From positions 558,001 to 622,000 of the forward strand of contig NZ_CP126970.1 in NCBI RefSeq assembly GCF_030252185.1: a DNA stretch of 64,000 nt, in the 5' to 3' direction. Positions 60,382-64,000 of the stretch are shown in pieces. Source of the stretch: Corynebacterium suedekumii (GTDB lineage: Bacteria > Actinomycetota > Actinomycetes > Mycobacteriales > Mycobacteriaceae). The notes beneath the pieces were generated by a model, which was given only the letters and a program-made list of their open reading frames with translations, was not told the origin of the DNA and did no database searches. The position numbers and the translations under genes are program-made. The first letter of the stretch is position 1, and each line of letters opens with the position of its first letter.

Positions 60382-62211
60382 CTACTTCTTGGCGGCCTCG
60401 ATGCGCTCCTTGAGCTTGCCCATCTGCTCGTGGACCTCGGAGGGGACGCGCGGGCCGAGGAAGGCGAGGTACTCCTCGTTGTCGGCGATGTCACGCTCCC
60501 AGTCGGACGGGGAGGTGGACAGGGCCTCCTCGACGTCCTCGAGCGGGGTGTCCAGACCGGTCAGGTCCAGGTCCTCGACGCGGGCGGTGTAGCCGACGAC
60601 GGTCTCGTCGGCCTCGACCGTGCCCTCGATGCGGTCGACGACCCACTTGAGCACGCGGGAGTTGTCGCCGAAGCCCGGCCACAGGAAGCGGCCGTCCTCG
60701 CCGCGGCGGAACCAGTTGACCAGGAAGATGGCCGGCATGCGGTCGCCGCCCTTGTTGCCCATGTCGATCCAGTGCTGCAGGTAGTCACCGGCGTTGTAGC
60801 CCATGAACGGCAGCATGGCCATCGGGTCGTGGCGCAGGGAGCCGACCTTGGCCTCGGCGGAGGCGGCGGTCTGACCGGAGGACAGGGTCGCGCCGATCAT
60901 GGTGCCGTGCTCCCAGTCGAAGGACTGGGTGACCAGCGGGACGGTGTCGGCGCGGCGGCCACCGAAGAGGATGGCGTCGATCTTGACGCCCTGCCAGTCG
61001 TTGAACTCCGGGGCGGCGACCGGGCACTGCTCGATCGGCACACAGTAGCGGGAGTTCGGGTGGGCGGCGTTGGTGCCGGAGTCCGGGGTCCAGTCGTTGC
61101 CCAGCCAGTCGATGAGGTGCTCGGGCTTGTCGCCGTCCATGCCCTCCCACCAGACGTCGCCGTCGTCGGTGAGGCCGACGTTGGTGAACAGGGTGTTGCC
61201 CGGCTCCATGGTCTTCATGGCGATCGGGTTGGAGGCGTAGTTGGTGCCCGGGGCGACACCGAAGAAGCCGTTCTCCGGGTTGACGGCGTAGAGGCCGTCC
61301 TCGCGCAGCTTGAGCCAGGCGATGTCGTCGCCGACGACCTCGGCGGTCCAGCCCTCGATGGTCGGGGTGATCATCGCGAGGTTGGTCTTACCGCAGGCGG
61401 ACGGGAAGGCGGCGGCGATGTGGTAGCTCTTGCCCTCCGGGGAGTTGAGCTTGAGGATGAGCATGTGTTCGGCCATCCAGCCCTCCTCCTTGGCCATGAC
61501 GGAGGCGATGCGCAGGGCGTAGCACTTCTTGGCCAGGATGGCGTTGCCGCCGTAGCCGGAGCCGAAGGACCAGATCTCCTTGGTGTCCGGGAACTGGGTG
61601 ATGTACTTGGTGTCGTTGCACGGCCACGGCACATCCTCCTCGCCCGGCTCGAGCGGGGCGCCCACGGTGTGGAGGGCGTGGACGAAGTCGCCGTCGGTGC
61701 CGATCTTGTCCAGGGCGTCCTTGCCCATGCGGGTCATGACCTTCATGGAGAGGACGACGTAGGCGGAGTCGGTGAGCTGGACGCCGAGCTTGGGGTCCGG
61801 ATCATCGATGGGGCCCATGCAGAACGGGACGACGTACATGGTGCGGCCCTTCATGGAGCCGCGGAAGACCTCGGTCATCTCGGCCTTCATCTTCGCCGGA
61901 TCGGCCCAGTTGTTGGTCGGGCCGGCGTCCTCCTCCTTCTCGGAGCAGATGAAGGTACGGGACTCGACGCGGGCGACGTCGTCCGGGTTGGAGCGGGCGA
62001 GGAAGCTGTTGGGGCGCTTCTCCTCATTGAGTTTGATCAGGGTGCCGGCGTCCACCAGCTCCGCGGTCAGTCGGCCCCACTCCTCCTGCGAGCCATCGGC
62101 GAAGACGACCTTCTCCGGCTGGAACAGCTCCACTGCCTCTGCAATCCAGGAAAGGAGCTTCTCGTTGTCGGTCGGTGCAGGCCCCTGCAGGCCCTTGATG
62201 GCAGTGGTCAT
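60382..62211 (-). CDS. pck: Phosphoenolpyruvate carboxykinase (GTP)
   Basis: A 609-residue GTP-dependent PEPCK for gluconeogenesis (oxaloacetate + GTP to PEP). Diagnostic parts: [32 protein letters not shown], the P-loop [14 protein letters not shown] (about residues 270-283) with its reactive cysteine, metal-site [10 protein letters not shown] and the C-terminal [20 protein letters not shown]. The ATG at 62211 has AGGAGA upstream. Its length is normal for bacterial GTP-PEPCK. Confidence 0.98.
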   Translation of the reverse strand: MTTAIKGLQGPAPTDNEKLLSWIAEAVELFQPEKVVFADGSQEEWGRLTAELVDAGTLIKLNEEKRPNSFLARSNPDDVARVESRTFICSEKEEDAGPTNNWADPAKMKAEMTEVFRGSMKGRTMYVVPFCMGPIDDPDPKLGVQLTDSAYVVLSMKVMTRMGKDALDKIGTDGDFVHALHTVGAPLEPGEEDVPWPCNDTKYITQFPDTKEIWSFGSGYGGNAILAKKCYALRIASVMAKEEGWMAEHMLILKLNSPEGKSYHIAAAFPSACGKTNLAMITPTIEGWTAEVVGDDIAWLKLREDGLYAVNPENGFFGVAPGTNYASNPIAMKTMEPGNTLFTNVGLTDDGDVWWEGMDGDKPEHLIDWLGNDWTPDSGTNAAHPNSRYCVPIEQCPVAAPEFNDWQGVKIDAILFGGRRADTVPLVTQSFDWEHGTMIGATLSSGQTAASAEAKVGSLRHDPMAMLPFMGYNAGDYLQHWIDMGNKGGDRMPAIFLVNWFRRGEDGRFLWPGFGDNSRVLKWVVDRIEGTVEADETVVGYTARVEDLDLTGLDTPLEDVEEALSTSPSDWERDIADNEEYLAFLGPRVPSEVHEQMGKLKERIEAAKK

Positions 62212-62330
62212 GTGTTCTCCTGACATGTGCGTCACTCGGCAGAGTTCTCTTTTTACAGGTTATCTATTTCGGGACGATCTCGGGCACCTCTCCCGGGTCC
62301 CGGATCATCCGGCGGTGATGACCAGCCCGT

Positions 62331-62741
62331 TTATCCTTGTTCAATTCGGAGCCATGTGCCGGTTTGTTGATCTACGCCACTACGCGGCGCCCCCTTTCCG
62401 GGGGTGGAATCGGCGGGCAAACCCCACGATGCGGCCCGTCCGTCCGCTCCGGTGTGGTCGTCGCCACCCGCCAGGCCCCAGGCCGCCCGGTGCGGGTCGG
62501 CCGAGTACACGTCAAATCCGCCGTCGCCGTGGATGCTGGAGATGTGGTCGATCTCTCCGTCCCCGTCCAGATCAGCGTAAATGGTAATTCCATTGCTGTC
62601 GCTGAGGGTGACGGAATCGGCGCCCGCCGCCCCGAGCGCGTACTCCTCCCCACCGAGCCGCAGGGTCAGGTCACCCTCCCCCGCGGGGGTACCCGCCGCG
62701 ATCACCTCGAGCCCGTGCAGGCTCAGCCACCACTGCTCCAT
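62331..62741 (-). CDS. Hypothetical protein with a DxDxDG-type calcium-binding-like motif
   Basis: A 136-residue protein. The N-terminus has a short conserved-looking MEQWWLSLHGLEV, then beta-strands and YADLDGDGEIDHISSIHGDG, an aspartate-rich repeat like those of calcium-binding or DUF6802-type actinobacterial proteins. A Gly/Asp-rich tail follows. The ATG at 62741 is chosen because GGAGGA lies five bases upstream; a GTG at 62759 directly after the upstream stop is an alternative. Function unknown. Confidence 0.65.
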   Translation of the reverse strand: MEQWWLSLHGLEVIAAGTPAGEGDLTLRLGGEEYALGAAGADSVTLSDSNGITIYADLDGDGEIDHISSIHGDGGFDVYSADPHRAAWGLAGGDDHTGADGRAASWGLPADSTPGKGAPRSGVDQQTGTWLRIEQG

Positions 62742-62759
62742 CGTCTCCTCCGTCTCCAC

Positions 62760-63986
62760 TCAGTCCTGCGCCCGGGCCAGTTCCCGCCGCAGCCACGCAC
62801 CAGGCCCGGTGCTGGTCATACCCGGCGCGGCGAGGTGTCGCCGGAGGTGGGCACCTTCCCGCTCCGCCCACCTCGCCCATGCGTATCGACGCCCCGACCG
62901 CCACCGCAGCCAGCCCGTCACCGCCGCCACCGCGCACCCGGCGACGACCGCCCCGGCCGGGTGCAGCGCCCAGGTGAGTCGGCCCACCGTGACGCCCGCG
63001 GCCGCGGCCACCAGCAGGGCCTGTGCCATGACCGGCAGCGGGTCGGGCCGCGGGCCGAGCATCCGCCCGTGGTCGGCGGCCAGGGTCCCGAGATCCGCGG
63101 CGACACCGGCCCCGTCCTCGCGGGCCCGGTCGAGCAGGCGGGTGAGCTCGGCGTCCGCGTGCGCGAGACGGCGTCGCTCCAGCCCGGCGGCCGCCCGCTC
63201 CCAGGCGCCCGGCCGGGCGGTGGGGAGGGTGCGGGGACGGGCGAGGGCGAGGTGGAGGGCGTCGAGAAGCGGGAGGCCGGGACGCACCACCGTGCCCTCG
63301 ACGCCCGCGGGGAGCGGGGCGGTGGAGACGAGCCGGCCGGTCCGCCGGGCGGCGTCGGCGAGCGTGACGGCATCGGCGTCGGTCCAGCCGCCGGGCGGGG
63401 CGGCGGCGATGACGGCGTCGACCTCGGCGTGATCGACCAGGTCCGTCCCGGACAGGTCCGCGACCGCCACGGCGCGGGTCGCCGGGTCGGGGCCGATGAC
63501 GGTGACCTGGGGGACCCGGGGTGTGGCGGACAGCGCCGGGGCCACGCCGGCGATGGCGGTCAGGGCCGCCGCATGTCCGGGGTGACGGCGCGCCAGGGCG
63601 TTCAGCTCCCCGGCGAGCAACCGGGTACGCACCGTGACCAGCGAGGCCTCGATCTCCGCCCGGAGCCGCTCCGGCGACCGGAGGTCGGGCACGACGAGGA
63701 TGAGGCACGGCCCCGCCTCGACGCGGGCGCGGATCGCGGCGGTGAGGGGACCGGGGTGAGCGAGCACGGCGGCGTCGACACCCGGGCTCAGCGCCGGCCA
63801 CGTGACGGTGACCTCCCGGATCCCCTCCCACCCCAGCGGGACCGGAGCGGCGAGGGTGCAGGCGCCGACCCGGGGCGGGCCGGTGAGCTCGTGCAGGACG
63901 CGGCGCAGCTGGACGCCGGCCGGGCAGCCGAACTCGCGCGCGTGGGCCCAGTCGGCTGCGCGGATGAACATGTCGGGTGTCTCCAA
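62760..63986 (-). CDS. Hypothetical protein with C-terminal membrane helices
   Basis: A 408-residue protein of unknown family. The first 270 residues are soluble, alternating hydrophobic strands and Arg-rich helices, without a recognised nucleotide-binding motif. Two hydrophobic segments at about 320-360 (MAQALLVAAAAGVTVGRLTW and AGAVVAGCAVAAVTGWLRW) precede a basic tail. A GGGGGAGG ribosome site precedes the TTG at 63986; an ATG at 63971 is an alternative. Its stop immediately precedes the possible GTG of the next gene, suggesting an operon. I recognise no function. Confidence 0.65.
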   Translation of the reverse strand: METPDMFIRAADWAHAREFGCPAGVQLRRVLHELTGPPRVGACTLAAPVPLGWEGIREVTVTWPALSPGVDAAVLAHPGPLTAAIRARVEAGPCLILVVPDLRSPERLRAEIEASLVTVRTRLLAGELNALARRHPGHAAALTAIAGVAPALSATPRVPQVTVIGPDPATRAVAVADLSGTDLVDHAEVDAVIAAAPPGGWTDADAVTLADAARRTGRLVSTAPLPAGVEGTVVRPGLPLLDALHLALARPRTLPTARPGAWERAAAGLERRRLAHADAELTRLLDRAREDGAGVAADLGTLAADHGRMLGPRPDPLPVMAQALLVAAAAGVTVGRLTWALHPAGAVVAGCAVAAVTGWLRWRSGRRYAWARWAEREGAHLRRHLAAPGMTSTGPGAWLRRELARAQD

Positions 63987-64000
63987 CGGCCCTCCCCCGG

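Noticed and set aside
60241..62223. 660-codon plus-strand frame opposite pck
   Set aside because: Antisense of a strongly conserved gene, with GV-rich composition.

Overview
The window is high-GC actinobacterial DNA. Gene content and order point to Corynebacterium, with a C. glutamicum-like backbone: a dnaK with an HspR-type operator, the fpr2-cysIXHDNYZ sulfate-assimilation cluster, alaT, ugd and dcd, a GH3 glucosaminidase, an AftD-like arabinosyltransferase followed by a lipoglycan and mycolate locus, and pck. This assignment rests on recognised proteins and remembered synteny, not on a database search.

Layout. 0-11 kb: the 5' end of dnaK, a DUF4272 protein, a PutA-like proline dehydrogenase/ALDH with two compensating frameshifts, an AI-2E family membrane protein, an MTA/SAH nucleosidase, a fragment of an Abi-type gene, an M20 amidohydrolase with its AbgT transporter, and an endonuclease V-like glycosylase. 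11-20 kb: the sulfur cluster cysZ-cysY-cysN-cysD-cysH-cysX-cysI on the minus strand, divergent from fpr2 across a 396-bp region with McbR-like boxes; cysH carries a frameshift that removes its catalytic C-terminus. 19.8-28.9 kb: an island of mobile elements (IS21 and IS481 remnants, a nearly complete ISL3 element, an IS630 fragment, an IS3 element with an IS30 nested in its orfB) surrounding a lower-GC ABC transporter and a TetR regulator. 28.9-39.9 kb: a lipoprotein, a 27-residue membrane peptide, a large membrane Fe-S oxidoreductase with a Pro/Ala-rich repeat tail, a decayed stretch with a chimeric acetolactate-synthase/aminotransferase pseudogene, a benzoate transporter with an SDR, a CPBP protease, a DUF1707 protein and alaT. 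39.9-50.5 kb: a sortase-type surface protein, an LLM oxidoreductase, a GDPD, ugd, dcd, tRNA-Gly(CCC), a DUF2200 protein, a VanW protein and a GH3 lipoprotein. 50.6-62.2 kb: UspA, a DUF2613 peptide, the AftD-like enzyme (one frameshift), an acyltransferase, a DUF3068 protein, a polytopic membrane protein, a GT4, a methyltransferase and pck. 62.3-64 kb: two hypothetical proteins.

How the genes work together. The cys cluster encodes uptake (CysZ), activation to APS (CysDN), APS reduction (CysH), sulfite reduction (CysI with siroheme support from CysY) and an electron supply (Fpr2, CysX). The 51-60 kb block matches a conserved mycobacterial/corynebacterial envelope locus. At least four coding sequences (putA twice, cysH, the aftD-like gene, the acetolactate synthase-like gene) carry one-base indels in homopolymers. 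Consensus sequencing error is therefore a serious alternative to real gene decay, except in the acetolactate-synthase relic, which also has in-frame stops and a foreign C-terminus.
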